A stretch of 64,000 nt of DNA from Gammaproteobacteria bacterium (GCA_021151625.1 JAGKWY010000002.1:62001-126000), one strand, 5' to 3'; positions 18,244 to 26,688 are shown, numbered from the stretch's first letter. Translations and numbers: made by a program. Notes: generated from the sequence alone by a model not told the origin.

Positions 18244-19083
18244 TTATTTAATGGATCCGTAACCTGGCAAAATTGCAAGAACTGAATGGAGAATTGCTCT
18301 AGCTTGGTAGTAATCATATTGTTCCTCCTCTCTAAAATGGTGAGGAAGATTTGTTGTGTGATGTATTGCTGCCCTGAGTATTAATAATCGTTCTTTTACT
18401 GTCATACTTTCGCGTTCATTTCTATCAAAAAATTTATTTCGTGCCGTTCCCAGCTCACTTGATTCTGGTGGATTCAATTTGAATATTTCAAGTAGCTTTC
18501 TGCATTCCCCAACACATTCATTGTAATTGCCTTGGAAAAAGTGGTTTCGGGCTATTTGGACGCATTTCACCACACCAGAGTTTTGTGCAATATGTTGAGG
18601 TAACCCGAATTCGAGCAAAAGGGTTTCTTGATAGCCCATTCTTTCAAGCACTGCTATCCATTCTGATTGTTTTATAGTGACTGTGGTTTGACAGCTCACT
18701 GCTCGGCTTTCATTCCCTTCAACAATTTCGGAGTAAAGCCAAAGGCTAAGATTAAAGTTAGCTCCACTTCTAAGAAATTCAATGGCTTCAACTTGCGCCA
18801 TAGATAGTGCCATTCTAAATCCAATGATGAGTTTATTGTGATTTGGTATCTGCACGGGTTGCGCTTGTTCCGGGTGGGCTATCGCAAGCAGGCGTTGGGA
18901 GTTGTCGCCCCACTCTAGGCGTAGCTGTAATCCCCTGAGTTGTACAGGTTTAAGTTGAGGGTTTATAGAAAAATCAAGGCTAGCAGCAAGGGTGTAGCAG
19001 CCAATACCAGGTAACCCATTAAAGTGCACCTGATTTAATTCGGCAATTTGATACCCATTATAATTGTTTAAAGAAATTGTCAT
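18244..19083 (-). CDS. Hypothetical two-part protein (beta N-terminus, helical C-terminus), 279 aa
   Basis: A 279-residue protein, not recognised. Residues 1-150 are rich in beta strands and have an alternating hydrophobic pattern. Residues 170-279 are helical and include LRAAIHHTTNLPHHF and a Tyr-rich segment. The layout (a beta sensor-like domain followed by a helical, possibly HEPN-like, domain) resembles conflict-system proteins, but no diagnostic motif is certain. It is 60 bases from the next upstream gene on the same strand. Confidence 0.55.
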   Translation of the reverse strand: MTISLNNYNGYQIAELNQVHFNGLPGIGCYTLAASLDFSINPQLKPVQLRGLQLRLEWGDNSQRLLAIAHPEQAQPVQIPNHNKLIIGFRMALSMAQVEAIEFLRSGANFNLSLWLYSEIVEGNESRAVSCQTTVTIKQSEWIAVLERMGYQETLLLEFGLPQHIAQNSGVVKCVQIARNHFFQGNYNECVGECRKLLEIFKLNPPESSELGTARNKFFDRNERESMTVKERLLILRAAIHHTTNLPHHFREEEQYDYYQARAILHSVLAILPGYGSIK

Positions 19084-19143
19084 TTTGTTCCTTAAGATAA
19101 GTTGATTTATTCCAATCCACCCGCGTCAGGTAGCTAGCTGTAT

Positions 19144-19407
19144 CTATTCGTAATCAAGATCAACAGGGTTGACTTGTCCAATTATCTCCCCATTTTCCAT
19201 CCGAAGACGCAGATCGTATCCACCACAAAACTCATCATCTATGCTCAACACCTCGCCTTCTTGTAAATAACGTGGCGAGGATAAGTTGATAATGCGAACG
19301 GTCATGCCTTTCTTGAGAACCTCATACTTCAATCCCGGTCTACAGTTTTGAGGATGTTTCATATTCCAATCACACAGCATGCCAGGAAAAAAGTTTGGCT
19401 TGTCCAT
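19144..19407 (-). CDS. Hypothetical protein, 87 aa
   Basis: An 87-residue protein starting MDKPNFFPGMLCDWNM. Its C-terminal half looks like a small beta-barrel (GMTVRIINL, GEVLSIDDE, LRLRMENGEIIGQV), similar in feel to SH3/KOW-type folds. It overlaps the end of the upstream 113-aa gene by 38 bases in another frame, which implies coupled expression. The internal ATG at 19,405-19,407 is chosen because the longer frame would overlap its neighbour further. Function unknown. Confidence 0.5.
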   Translation of the reverse strand: MDKPNFFPGMLCDWNMKHPQNCRPGLKYEVLKKGMTVRIINLSSPRYLQEGEVLSIDDEFCGGYDLRLRMENGEIIGQVNPVDLDYE

Positions 19408-19711
19408 TTTGAATTTTTTCGCCCGTATGACAATCAATCTCTGGGTCAAAAACACAAAGAGACTTTGGGTTGTTTTTATTTAGCTGTCTCGATAGCTCCC
19501 TATGCTTCGCTTCGGAAATTGCACTTAGCTCCCATAGACGTTCAAGCAATGGAGTGTACAGGCTTAAATATGCTGCCTTTTCCAAGGTTGTCTGAGCTTC
19601 TATACCAATAATCATGTCGGTTAGAGCCATCTCCATAAGCTCCACAGATGTTTTATAACCATTGTGATATGCAGTCATAGTCTTTTCGTAGTTATTTTCT
19701 TCGGTTCCCAT
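19370..19711 (-). CDS. Hypothetical protein, 113 aa
   Basis: A 113-residue, mainly helical protein with no recognised domain. Two Cys occur near the C-terminus (SLCVFDPEIDCHTGEK). It lies 12 bases downstream of the 99-aa gene and overlaps the 87-aa gene, so the three (19,144-20,023) form a compact minus-strand unit. Confidence 0.5.
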   Translation of the reverse strand: MGTEENNYEKTMTAYHNGYKTSVELMEMALTDMIIGIEAQTTLEKAAYLSLYTPLLERLWELSAISEAKHRELSRQLNKNNPKSLCVFDPEIDCHTGEKIQNGQAKLFSWHAV

Positions 19712-19723
19712 TCTCCAGTCCTG

Positions 19724-20023
19724 TTATTTGCCTTTTCTATATTTAATGCGTTGTTTAGCGAGTGCTAAATCTTTTCGCATAGACTCTACAATAGAAAAAG
19801 CACTCCAATCATCCGGTGTAGCTTTTCTCATGGTAGTTGGCCATTTTAAAAAGCTAGCGATTGTTGCACTTCCTTGGGACTTAATTCCTTTAGATAGCAA
19901 ACGATCAGCTGTTCTCCAAATCACGACATGATTATTTGTTGAAGCACTTCGCTTGACTGAAATCACAAGTCTTTGCTCGCCTTCTTCATTTGAGTAAACG
20001 TGATTAAATTTTATTTCTAACAT
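19724..20023 (-). CDS. Hypothetical basic protein, 99 aa
   Basis: A 99-residue protein, basic at the C-terminus (AKQRIKYRKGK), with an N-terminal beta-like half and a helical tail. Not recognised. First gene of the three-gene minus-strand unit; an HNH endonuclease gene lies 148 bases upstream on the same strand. Confidence 0.5.
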   Translation of the reverse strand: MLEIKFNHVYSNEEGEQRLVISVKRSASTNNHVVIWRTADRLLSKGIKSQGSATIASFLKWPTTMRKATPDDWSAFSIVESMRKDLALAKQRIKYRKGK

Positions 20024-20171
20024 TTGGAGTGCCTTTTAATTTCATAGAATCTCTGAGCGATAAGCGAGTTGGTGTGCGGTTATTTTTGCAGTCACATACA
20101 CAAATGATTAGTTTAAGGTGTAAAGCATCGACAACTTTCCTGAGCCTTTGATTGGGGTATCCGCATTTTAA

Positions 20172-21185
20172 TCATTGTTCGATTATATCCAAGCGGCAAT
20201 TAATCTCTCCTATGGTGGTCTGTGTGAGGCTTCTGTTGTCTGGATCAATAGTAAAAACACATTTCCAATTTTTAGGAAGAGCATCATTTACAGTTTTTAC
20301 ATCTGCTGGCCCATCACCCAAACCGATGATTGCCTCATAAAGCTCGCCTCCAAATAGAGAGATATATGCAGTCATCCCGTTGCTTGCAGTATCACCGATA
20401 GCGCCTGGCAAAACTGCCAATGTATGCTTTCCCCTTTGAATATTTATTAATTTTCGTATTTCGTCAGGTATGCGTAAGAGGGTAGAGTTGATCTGTTCTT
20501 TAGACGGAGCTGTCAATAATATTGTACGAAGTTTATCGGCTGCTGGGCTAAAGGCCCAGCTACGCCCTAAAGAAAATGCTCCCAAACCAAGCGCAATTTT
20601 CATAATTCCTTTTGACCATGGAGAAAAAAAATCTGCATTTGCATTCAAGCGAAAATGCAGGCTCTCACCAACCTCCACTACTGCGTGATTCAATGCATCT
20701 TCAGTGCTGATGATTGGCGTGCCGGAAGAGCTAATTAAGGTACGACCAGTTTTTTTTGCCTTATTTAATAATTGCTTAAACGCAATCCGGATACGATCCT
20801 CACTGCCGTAATACTCTATAAGGCCCTTGTTAAATCCTCCTTCGACTGCTAGTCCGAAATCTGCGTATGGTTCTGCTTGATGTGGAAATACAATTTTGCA
20901 AGGTGTATTTAGTTCCTTGCAAACACCATCAAAAATTACATCTGGAACCTCCCCGCTATAGCCTTTTAATCCATATTTATGTCTTTTAAATCCTACGATA
21001 GGATGTGAGATAAAAGGGCTGTCAATGTCTGAGCCAAAAGTGTTGTTAGCCTTTTTTGAACAGTACTCAATACCAAATTCCCTACATCCTCCTAATGCAT
21101 AGGGCACGATATGCTCAAGTGTTGCTGCATTATCGTCGTCAGGAAGATTATTAAGGGGAGAATAAGTATAAATGCATTTTTCCAT
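20172..21185 (-). CDS. HNH endonuclease-like protein, 337 aa
   Basis: The N-terminal 60 residues carry an HNH-type motif: LEHIVPYALGG at residues 23-33 (His24-type ligand position), then YCSKKANNTFGSDID (Asn/Asp positions). This is the layout of HNH_5-like nucleases. The remaining 270 residues are a family-specific domain with no motif I know. HNH nucleases of this layout occur in restriction and defence islands. It is the last gene before a 750-base non-coding stretch. Confidence 0.75.
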   Translation of the reverse strand: MEKCIYTYSPLNNLPDDDNAATLEHIVPYALGGCREFGIEYCSKKANNTFGSDIDSPFISHPIVGFKRHKYGLKGYSGEVPDVIFDGVCKELNTPCKIVFPHQAEPYADFGLAVEGGFNKGLIEYYGSEDRIRIAFKQLLNKAKKTGRTLISSSGTPIISTEDALNHAVVEVGESLHFRLNANADFFSPWSKGIMKIALGLGAFSLGRSWAFSPAADKLRTILLTAPSKEQINSTLLRIPDEIRKLINIQRGKHTLAVLPGAIGDTASNGMTAYISLFGGELYEAIIGLGDGPADVKTVNDALPKNWKCVFTIDPDNRSLTQTTIGEINCRLDIIEQ

Positions 21186-21938
21186 TAGGGGATCCTTGCG
21201 GGGGCTTAGCGATTTATCAAGCGTTTATTCGTCATTAGGAGAAGAAAATGATGATGGTTGGTTGTGCTCGCTAAATACCTAAATAGATGAAGTATCATTC
21301 TCTAGAGTTTCAGTGAAACACTTGAAAAAAACCATTGCTTAAACTTTTCCTAAAGGTTAGCTCATTAGATGAGTTTTAGGGTGCAGGTCACATCCTTGTC
21401 TGGGAGCGGTCCAGCATAAAGGATGGCTACATATGTTTTTTCTTGACTAATAAAAACCTGATAATAAATTCGAACTGCGGCTTCTAGGCGTATTTAGGCG
21501 GACTCTCTAATCGGCAGTTAAATTAAGGGTCTGTGAAAATGTTACTAGACGTATAGCTTCTTAAAGATAGTTTGTTTAGCGGTGCTAGGCAATATCCCAC
21601 AGCGATTTTTCATACTAACAGTTCGCCAATTGCCTAAGTAAAGAGTAATGTCTGGTAATTGACTCTCAAATAAAAGCCCGTAGCCTATCCACAAAAAATG
21701 TAAACCAACTCAAGCATAGATGCTTATGAAAATATTAAGGTTTGCTGTTCTCTCGCGGCTCCTCTTTAAAATGCTTGCTGGGGAGCTTAATAGTAGCCGA
21801 GAACGCTTTCGTAAATACAATGCTTTTTATCGATTCGAATAGTTGATGCTGGTGTTAAATCTATGAGTATTAGGAGTGACTGGATTAGTGCTACATACCT
21901 TTTTGAATAACTCATCAATATTTTCCGGTTAGAAGAGA
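21186..21938. other. Long non-coding stretch
   Basis: About 750 bases separate the divergent HNH and GIY-YIG-like genes. I see no credible open frame, tRNA or strong repeat. It is AT-rich and could hold promoters for both genes and decayed sequence. Confidence 0.5.
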
Positions 21939-22931
21939 ATGAATATGAAACGAAAGTTTGTCACCGAATACGCTCTCCACTACATGAATAGTTATACTGC
22001 GATGATGACATCATATGAATTGATGCGTGGCGGTCAGATGAATTCTGATGATGAGAAAATGCTTGATAAATGCCACATCTATATAATTGCAGCTAGACCG
22101 TCACCTTATTTTAAGCCACAAACACTGAAGCATGAGAATAATCTTCTTTCTGGAACTCTGTGCTATCGAATTGGTGAGCAAGAATATGAACATGTTTTTG
22201 AAAGCTACCCTTGGAGATTGGAGGGGGACGCAGTAACTATTGATTGCAAATATCCTTACAAGGAAATCGTTAGCCTTAATGTTGATGGACAGGAAGTGAC
22301 ATTTATTCCGGCAAGCATTTTTTCTATTCGTTTAAATGAAATGAATCTTGGAGTTCGGGATTTGAATAATTATGAGGTGTTGTATGTTGGCCAGGCGATT
22401 GGAAATGGGACTCGTTCCGCTAAGGATCGACTAAAAAGTCATTCCACTTTACAAAAAATTCTTGCGCTAACAGCTCATGATTACCCAGGTAAGGAGATTA
22501 TGATATTCATGTACGAATTTAATAATGATCAGATTATGGTTTCAACTGATGGGGCGGCTAAAAAATCAGATAATACCGAAAAAAATGAAGATCGCCTCAT
22601 GAATGCAATTGAAAACCCACCGAAGAAAAGTCAGAAAATTGGCTTGATAGAGGCCGGGTTAATTAGATATTTTCAGCCCTATTATAATGAAATTTTTAAG
22701 GTAAAATTTCCATCAACTAAACATAAGGTTTTGCGATCTTGCTATGATCTAGATGTCACTGGACTTATCGTAGAGCTTCATTCAACTAATATGGGATATT
22801 TTCTTTATTCATCGACAGTTCTCCCAAGTAGTAACCACATCGCAAATTTTGATTTGGTCTCTTCGAAAAATAGGCATTCATTTTTTCACGCAACAAATTT
22901 TGTTCAATTGCCTAACATCATTAAGAGCTAA
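21939..22931 (+). CDS. Possible GIY-YIG-type protein, 330 aa
   Basis: A 330-residue protein. Near residue 147 it reads VLYVGQAIGN, then RSAKDRLKSHSTLQKIL, and near residue 240 EAGLIRYFQPYYNEIFK. These correspond to the GIY-YIG-like strand, the Arg-containing helix and the EA-x-LI-x-F-x-P-x-YN element of divergent GIY-YIG nucleases. The canonical GIY...YIG spelling is absent. The N-terminal 130 residues are unknown. ATG at 21,939 or 21,945 may be the start. It stands alone on the plus strand. Confidence 0.55.
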   Translation: MNMKRKFVTEYALHYMNSYTAMMTSYELMRGGQMNSDDEKMLDKCHIYIIAARPSPYFKPQTLKHENNLLSGTLCYRIGEQEYEHVFESYPWRLEGDAVTIDCKYPYKEIVSLNVDGQEVTFIPASIFSIRLNEMNLGVRDLNNYEVLYVGQAIGNGTRSAKDRLKSHSTLQKILALTAHDYPGKEIMIFMYEFNNDQIMVSTDGAAKKSDNTEKNEDRLMNAIENPPKKSQKIGLIEAGLIRYFQPYYNEIFKVKFPSTKHKVLRSCYDLDVTGLIVELHSTNMGYFLYSSTVLPSSNHIANFDLVSSKNRHSFFHATNFVQLPNIIKS

Positions 22932-22940
22932 ATTTTGTTT

Positions 22941-23001
22941 TATTTCATTCCACAAGCCTATTGGACGATGGTTGTGGAATAAAGCCCATTCAATGAATGG
23001 G
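22941..23001. terminator. Paired hairpins between convergent genes
   Basis: ATTCCACAA / TTGTGGAAT (about 22,946-22,980) and GCCCATT-caatg-AATGGGC (22,983-23,001) form two perfect stems between the ends of convergent genes. T runs are short, so the terminator role is likely but not certain. Confidence 0.5.
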
Positions 23002-23011
23002 CAAAGGTAAT

Positions 23012-23326
23012 TCACTCATCGTAGCTGCAGTAGTTGGTAATATGCCATTGATACAGCTCAGAGAGTTCTTCCGCGTACTTCATGGCCATCGAATGTTTTG
23101 AAAAATCTCCAACGCACTCAATACCTCCTGCGCTGCAGTGTAAATAAACACTGTAAAGCTCAGGGGTATCGTCATCGACTTCATATTGAGTGCCATCAGG
23201 GTCATCAGGTGCACTGAGGTTTCGAACACCGTGGATTTCAATATGGTCATAACTGGATTTATACCCCGCAATAATGCTTTCAGCATATTTACTTTCGATA
23301 AGATGTTGCGATTGTGGATCAGACAT
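23012..23326 (-). CDS. Small accessory protein of the element, 104 aa
   Basis: A 104-residue acidic protein starting MSDPQSQHLI. The ATG at 23,324-23,326 is preceded by CAGGAGGAAGAT, and the leader hairpin occupies the sequence further upstream, so the longer reading is rejected. Not recognised; it resembles the small hypothetical proteins carried between the antirestriction and RadC genes of PFGI-1-type elements. Confidence 0.65.
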   Translation of the reverse strand: MSDPQSQHLIESKYAESIIAGYKSSYDHIEIHGVRNLSAPDDPDGTQYEVDDDTPELYSVYLHCSAGGIECVGDFSKHSMAMKYAEELSELYQWHITNYCSYDE

Positions 23327-23349
23327 ATCTTCCTCCTGAAATAGAAATT

Positions 23350-23389
23350 CCATTGGGAAAGCATCCATTGGGAGATGCTTTCCCAATGG
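23350..23389 (-). promoter_or_regulatory. Perfect 16-bp stem-loop leader
   Basis: CCATTGGGAAAGCATC and GATGCTTTCCCAATGG are perfectly complementary around an 8-base loop. The loop repeats part of the stem (CATTGGGA) and so could pair alternatively. It lies directly upstream of the ribosome site of the 104-aa gene. Confidence 0.75.
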
Positions 23390-23405
23390 ATGCTAGGGTA
23401 GAGAA

Positions 23406-23744
23406 TTAACCTATGACTGTTCGGGTATAAGCACCATCCGTCACTGCGTGACGAATATCTTTATTCCCCATTTTAACTTGACCGTCTATCTCAACTTCTT
23501 TGATCATTTCAGCTGGTATGGAAATATCCAGTTCAGCCAACTTATCGAGATAAGGTGTTAGCGAATCAGGGTGTGGGTTCTTCTCCCACATGTTGGAATA
23601 AATATAGCCATCGTTATCGTCGTATCTATCTGGTTCTTCCAGATAATCAATTACCATGAAAAAACCATCTAATGGACGATCAAAACCCATCAGCACTTCA
23701 ATGGGTTTTTCAGCATAAGTTGTTTTGAAATAATGGCGAGACAT
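23406..23744 (-). CDS. Small conserved-type ICE accessory protein, 112 aa
   Basis: A 112-residue soluble protein beginning MSRHYFKTTYAEKPIEVLMGFDRPLDGFFMVI. Its style (GFDRPLDGFFMVI, YSNMWEKNPHPDSLTPYL) is of a type I associate with integrative elements of pseudomonads, but the role is unknown. CGAGGAGCATTTT precedes the ATG. It begins 20 bases after the stop of the upstream 84-aa gene, so the two are probably co-transcribed. Confidence 0.65.
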   Translation of the reverse strand: MSRHYFKTTYAEKPIEVLMGFDRPLDGFFMVIDYLEEPDRYDDNDGYIYSNMWEKNPHPDSLTPYLDKLAELDISIPAEMIKEVEIDGQVKMGNKDIRHAVTDGAYTRTVIG

Positions 23745-23764
23745 AAAATGCTCCTCGATATGGT

Positions 23765-24019
23765 TTAACGAAAACCGTGATTAATTGTTTGAATAGCGTT
23801 GGTTTCAGCAAGATATTTTTTTAAAGCATCAGCGAATAATTTGGCATGGTCTAATTCCTGAAAATCAGTACACCACATAAATTCGCCAGGATGACCGGTG
23901 TAAACGCCAAAGAGGTGAGCATCATCAACTTGATCAGCATTTAATACCTCGACGATATCGCCTGTTGCACAGTTGATAAAACACCCTCTGACTTCTATTT
24001 CCAGCGTTTCATTACCCAT
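23765..24019 (-). CDS. Small accessory protein, 84 aa
   Basis: An 84-residue protein starting MGNETLEIEVRG, with a CACCGGAGAAAATC ribosome site that fixes the start at 24,019 and not further upstream. The N-terminal half looks beta-rich and the end helical. No known domain. The leader hairpin at 24,043-24,085 overlaps the region just after ardB. Confidence 0.6.
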   Translation of the reverse strand: MGNETLEIEVRGCFINCATGDIVEVLNADQVDDAHLFGVYTGHPGEFMWCTDFQELDHAKLFADALKKYLAETNAIQTINHGFR

Positions 24020-24042
24020 GATTTTCTCCGGTGTGAATGAAC

Positions 24043-24085
24043 CCCTGGAAATTAGCCACCCAAATAGGTTGGTTAATTTCAAGGG
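24043..24085 (-). promoter_or_regulatory. Stem-loop leader of the 84-aa gene
   Basis: CCCTGGAAATTA pairs with TAATTTCAAGGG (one mismatch), with an additional inner stem of CCACCC against GGTTGG type. It lies upstream of the GGAG ribosome site. Confidence 0.55.
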
Positions 24086-24093
24086 CAATGTGA

Positions 24094-24519
24094 TTAATCA
24101 ATAGCTGATAAAATGAGGTGTCCTTCAGGATGGAGTCGAGCGTAATCACGCAACGCGTGAAAGCCTTGAATCAAATAATCCAATTCGTGTTGGTTGGCCA
24201 GCTGGCAGTAAACGAATAAATTCGCTACCAGGCTTGCAGCATCGGCAGTCAAAGTGCCTTCGAAACCATTGCTGTCGATTTCTACCAAAAACGATTTATC
24301 GGATTTCAATGACATGTAGAAGCCACCATTGCTTAGTTCGATATATTCCCAATAACCTCCGCTGTAGGATTTGACGAACTTATCCATATAGCCGTAGATA
24401 TTCATTTCGAATACCAGGAAAAGCCCTGGGAATCGCCTGGGCAATGTACGATTGCGCAAATGCCCCTGCACAGGAATTGCGTTGATAGCTGATTTTGTTT
24501 CTGATAAAGCAGTACTCAT
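24094..24519 (-). CDS. ardB: ArdB/KlcA-family antirestriction protein
   Basis: A 141-residue protein with the family core FPGLFLVFEMNIYGYMDKF (residues 30-48), GGYWEYIELSNGGFYMS (54-70) and an ADAASLVANLFVYCQL helix. ArdB/KlcA proteins let incoming conjugative DNA escape type I restriction without mimicking DNA. The start at 24,519 is chosen because TTAGGAGAATCATC precedes it; a longer frame would run through the leader hairpin. It is notable that a type I restriction operon lies about 19 kb away, just outside the element. Confidence 0.9.
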   Translation of the reverse strand: MSTALSETKSAINAIPVQGHLRNRTLPRRFPGLFLVFEMNIYGYMDKFVKSYSGGYWEYIELSNGGFYMSLKSDKSFLVEIDSNGFEGTLTADAASLVANLFVYCQLANQHELDYLIQGFHALRDYARLHPEGHLILSAID

Positions 24520-24561
24520 GATGATTCTCCTAATGAAAAATAAATGGGAAAAATCATCAGT

Positions 24562-24590
24562 CCCAGGGGAATAATGAAATTCCCGCTGGG
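24562..24590 (-). promoter_or_regulatory. Stem-loop leader of ardB
   Basis: CCCAGGGGAAT pairs with ATTCCCGCTGGG, preceded on the minus strand by GGCGTTTGCCACTCTCACCC. That block recurs almost unchanged before the DUF3577 gene. Candidate cis-regulatory RNA. Confidence 0.65.
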
Positions 24591-24614
24591 GTGAGAGTGG
24601 CAAACGCCTGGTGA

Positions 24615-25082
24615 TTAGATTAAGCCGCGTTCCGCAAATGAGAGTGATTCGGTACCCGATACAATAAAGTGATCCAATACACGAACATCTACCAACTCCA
24701 ACGCTGTGATTAATCGTTGAGTTATGCGTTGATCTGCTGAGCTCGGCTCAACCATTCCGCTTGGGTGGTTGTGCGCAAGCAAAACTGCTGCAGCGTTATA
24801 TTTAAGAGCCGCTTTGACAACTTCGCGTGGATAAATGCTAGCGCCATCTATCGTGCCCATAAATAAATCTTCGGATGTAATTAAACGATTCTGATTGTCG
24901 AGAAAGATAACGCAAAATATTTCACGTTCTGCTTTCCCTAATCTCAGCATCAAATATTGCCTAACTAGCTGCGGACTTGTTAACAGGGTATCCCGTTGCT
25001 CCATCATAGATTCCATGATGTGCTTCGCGGCATTGATAACCTCTTCAGCAGTTGTGTAATTGAAAGATTGTTGGTTGCCCAT
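24615..25082 (-). CDS. radC: RadC-like JAB-domain protein
   Basis: A 155-residue protein made of the MPN/JAB metalloprotease-like domain: HNHPSG at residues 104-109, Ser115 and Asp117 complete the zinc-site pattern. RadC-like proteins of this short form are standard passengers of conjugative elements and phages; their biochemical role is not settled. ACAGGAGTAAAACC sets the start at 25,082. A strong leader hairpin lies upstream. Confidence 0.9.
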   Translation of the reverse strand: MGNQQSFNYTTAEEVINAAKHIMESMMEQRDTLLTSPQLVRQYLMLRLGKAEREIFCVIFLDNQNRLITSEDLFMGTIDGASIYPREVVKAALKYNAAAVLLAHNHPSGMVEPSSADQRITQRLITALELVDVRVLDHFIVSGTESLSFAERGLI

Positions 25083-25559
25083 GGTTTTACTCCTGTAAAA
25101 AGCCATAGAGAAAACCATCTCCATTGGGAAATTGTTTTCCCAATGGGTTTAATGAAGATTTAGGCTGATGCCTAATGCGTGAGGATAGTGCCACCAAAGG
25201 TGAGATCATCATCGATAAAATATCGTTGCACTGTGGATGATCGTTTTTAAGGGCAGCTTGCGCTGATCTTAAATTTCAAAAGTAATAAATTTATTCTCGA
25301 TTCAACACCAAAAAATAAATTGATTATTTCTGTATAACAGTGACACATCCATGTGCCTTGGGGTGTTTGTATTGATGGGTGTGGATCGCAACAAACTACA
25401 TTCGCGCACAGTCAATTCTGCACAACGATTCGCGTCTATTTTCGCGGACGGGCGCGAATTTGAGGGGATATGGAGCAATGCTCTGAGAGTGCACCACAAT
25501 ATATATACGATGGCGCTGTGTCAGAGCACTGCAAATCCGGAGCGAAAGCAGCCCTGATA
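25083..25559. other. radC upstream region with leader hairpin
   Basis: No gene seen in about 470 bases. It contains the radC stem-loop (25,121-25,146) and, near 25,427-25,458, an interrupted inverted repeat ATTCGCG...CGCGAAT, which could be an operator or part of a transfer origin. Confidence 0.5.
25121..25146 (-). promoter_or_regulatory. Stem-loop leader of radC
   Basis: CCATTGGGAAA and TTTCCCAATGG form a perfect 11-pair stem with a 4-base loop, ending about 30 bases before the radC ribosome site. The stem sequence is nearly identical to that before the 104-aa gene at 23,350. Confidence 0.75.
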
Positions 25560-25893
25560 CCAGGTATCAAGGCTGCTGCTTTGATGGAACTTATCGCATC
25601 TCATTGCGAATTGATGGCCGAGGTGGCTTGAGTTACCAATTTCTGACGTTGGAGGACACCTTACGGCGTTTCAACATTGGTTTCTCACTCAGCGGGAGGA
25701 TGCAGGGCGGTAGATCGAATACCTACGGACGTTTAACCTTGCGTGGTCCGTCAAACCCGTGAGGGCTAAGGGTCGCAGAGACAGCTGCGGCTGGAGAATC
25801 TGAAGTGGAGGCATCATACCACAGCTCTCGGAATCGACGGTATGCGAGAGAGCTCTGGAATGAAGCCTTGGGGGCTAGTTAACCTAGCCCCAA
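25545..25893. ncRNA. Candidate structured RNA region between radC and the DUF3577 gene
   Basis: No reading frame is convincing, but about 350 bases are dense with complementary arms. These are AGCAGCC...GGCTGCT enclosing GATACC/GGTATC; GAG..ACCAAT / ATTGGT..CTC; GGTAG/CTAC; ACGGAC/GTCCGT; CGCAG/CTGCG; AGCTCTC/GAGAGCT; and GGGGCTAG/CTAGCCCC. Local GC is higher than in the flanks. The transcribed strand is not known. A computationally predicted RNA named after DUF3577 has been described in the literature; whether this is a member cannot be judged by eye. Confidence 0.45.
25868..25893. terminator. GC-rich hairpin after the DUF3577 gene
   Basis: TTGGGGGCTAG-ttaac-CTAGCCCCAA lies 24 bases downstream of the DUF3577 stop codon. 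The stem is strong but there is no T run on either strand, so it may be an RNA-end stabiliser and not a classic terminator. Confidence 0.4.
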
Positions 25894-25916
25894 AGCAATC
25901 ATAAACAATTGCCCAA

Positions 25917-26630
25917 TTAACGAGGTGCGCCGCTGTGGTGTTGTCTTTGTTGAGACTTCCCCTGGTTGCGTTGCCCCTGTTGTTGGTAGCCGCCATTATT
26001 ACCATTACTTTGATAAGGCTGGCGATTGTTACGGTTACCATTGCCGTTACTCCGACCTTGATAACCTTGTTGGTTATTTTGGTGAGATTGCGGTTGGTTA
26101 CCTTGTGGGCGACGTTGATGCTGTTGCCCACGCGATTGATCATCTTGCACACCGAAATCAGTTGTTGGTGCTTGGTTAATCTCAATCACTTGATCGCCCA
26201 CCTTGAGATAAATCAAGGATATGACGCGACCAGAACGATTAATACCCAGTGCACCGGGTGTTTGGCTGTTGTCACCGTAGATGAAAGGTTCTTCTTCTAA
26301 ATTTGCCAATCTTACTACGGCAAATACAGTGACATTACCTGATACTAACGCCTGCTCAAATTCCAGCAGGGTTTCTACAACTTGTTGATTAACGATAGTG
26401 ACATTGATGTATTTCTTTGTCGGATTCTCGGGGTTGCCTTCCAGCAAGCAAAATGTTGATGCCCAAAAGGGTTCAAAATTTTGTCCAGGTTTTGGTGTAA
26501 CTTCCCGAATGCCATTGATATAACCACAGCCTTCGGTATGAGCGTTAAACCAACGAATATTGCTGTTGTTACGACCATTGTTACGGTCGTTGTTGTTGCG
26601 AGAATTTTGACTGAAATTGTTGTTACGCAT
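25917..26630 (-). CDS. DUF3577 / STY4534-family ICE replication-associated protein with Q/N-rich tails
   Basis: A 237-residue protein. The folded core (about residues 25-150: IRWFNAHTEGCGYINGIREV..., WASTFCLLEGN, YINVTIVNQQVVETLLEF) matches the STY4534/DUF3577 family carried by SPI-7/PFGI-1-type elements. It is flanked by a short Asn-rich N-terminus and an 85-residue C-terminal tail made mostly of Gln, Asn, Gly and Arg, very likely disordered. CTAGGAGATTCATC precedes the ATG. Its place beside radC and ardB is typical of these elements. Confidence 0.85.
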   Translation of the reverse strand: MRNNNFSQNSRNNNDRNNGRNNSNIRWFNAHTEGCGYINGIREVTPKPGQNFEPFWASTFCLLEGNPENPTKKYINVTIVNQQVVETLLEFEQALVSGNVTVFAVVRLANLEEEPFIYGDNSQTPGALGINRSGRVISLIYLKVGDQVIEINQAPTTDFGVQDDQSRGQQHQRRPQGNQPQSHQNNQQGYQGRSNGNGNRNNRQPYQSNGNNGGYQQQGQRNQGKSQQRQHHSGAPR

Positions 26631-26688
26631 GATGAATCTCCTAGCTAGGGTAGATTAAAAAAAGAAAACCCGCTAAGGAGAGACCACG

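Noticed and set aside
25427..25458. Origin of transfer
   Set aside because: An interrupted ATTCGCG/CGCGAAT repeat exists, but there is no nearby relaxase gene and no nic-like consensus that I can identify.
25925..26300. Plus-strand open frames of 84 and 121 codons opposite the DUF3577 gene
   Set aside because: They are the antisense of the Q/N-rich tail, whose codon bias keeps the other frames open; no ribosome site and an implausible hydrophobic composition.
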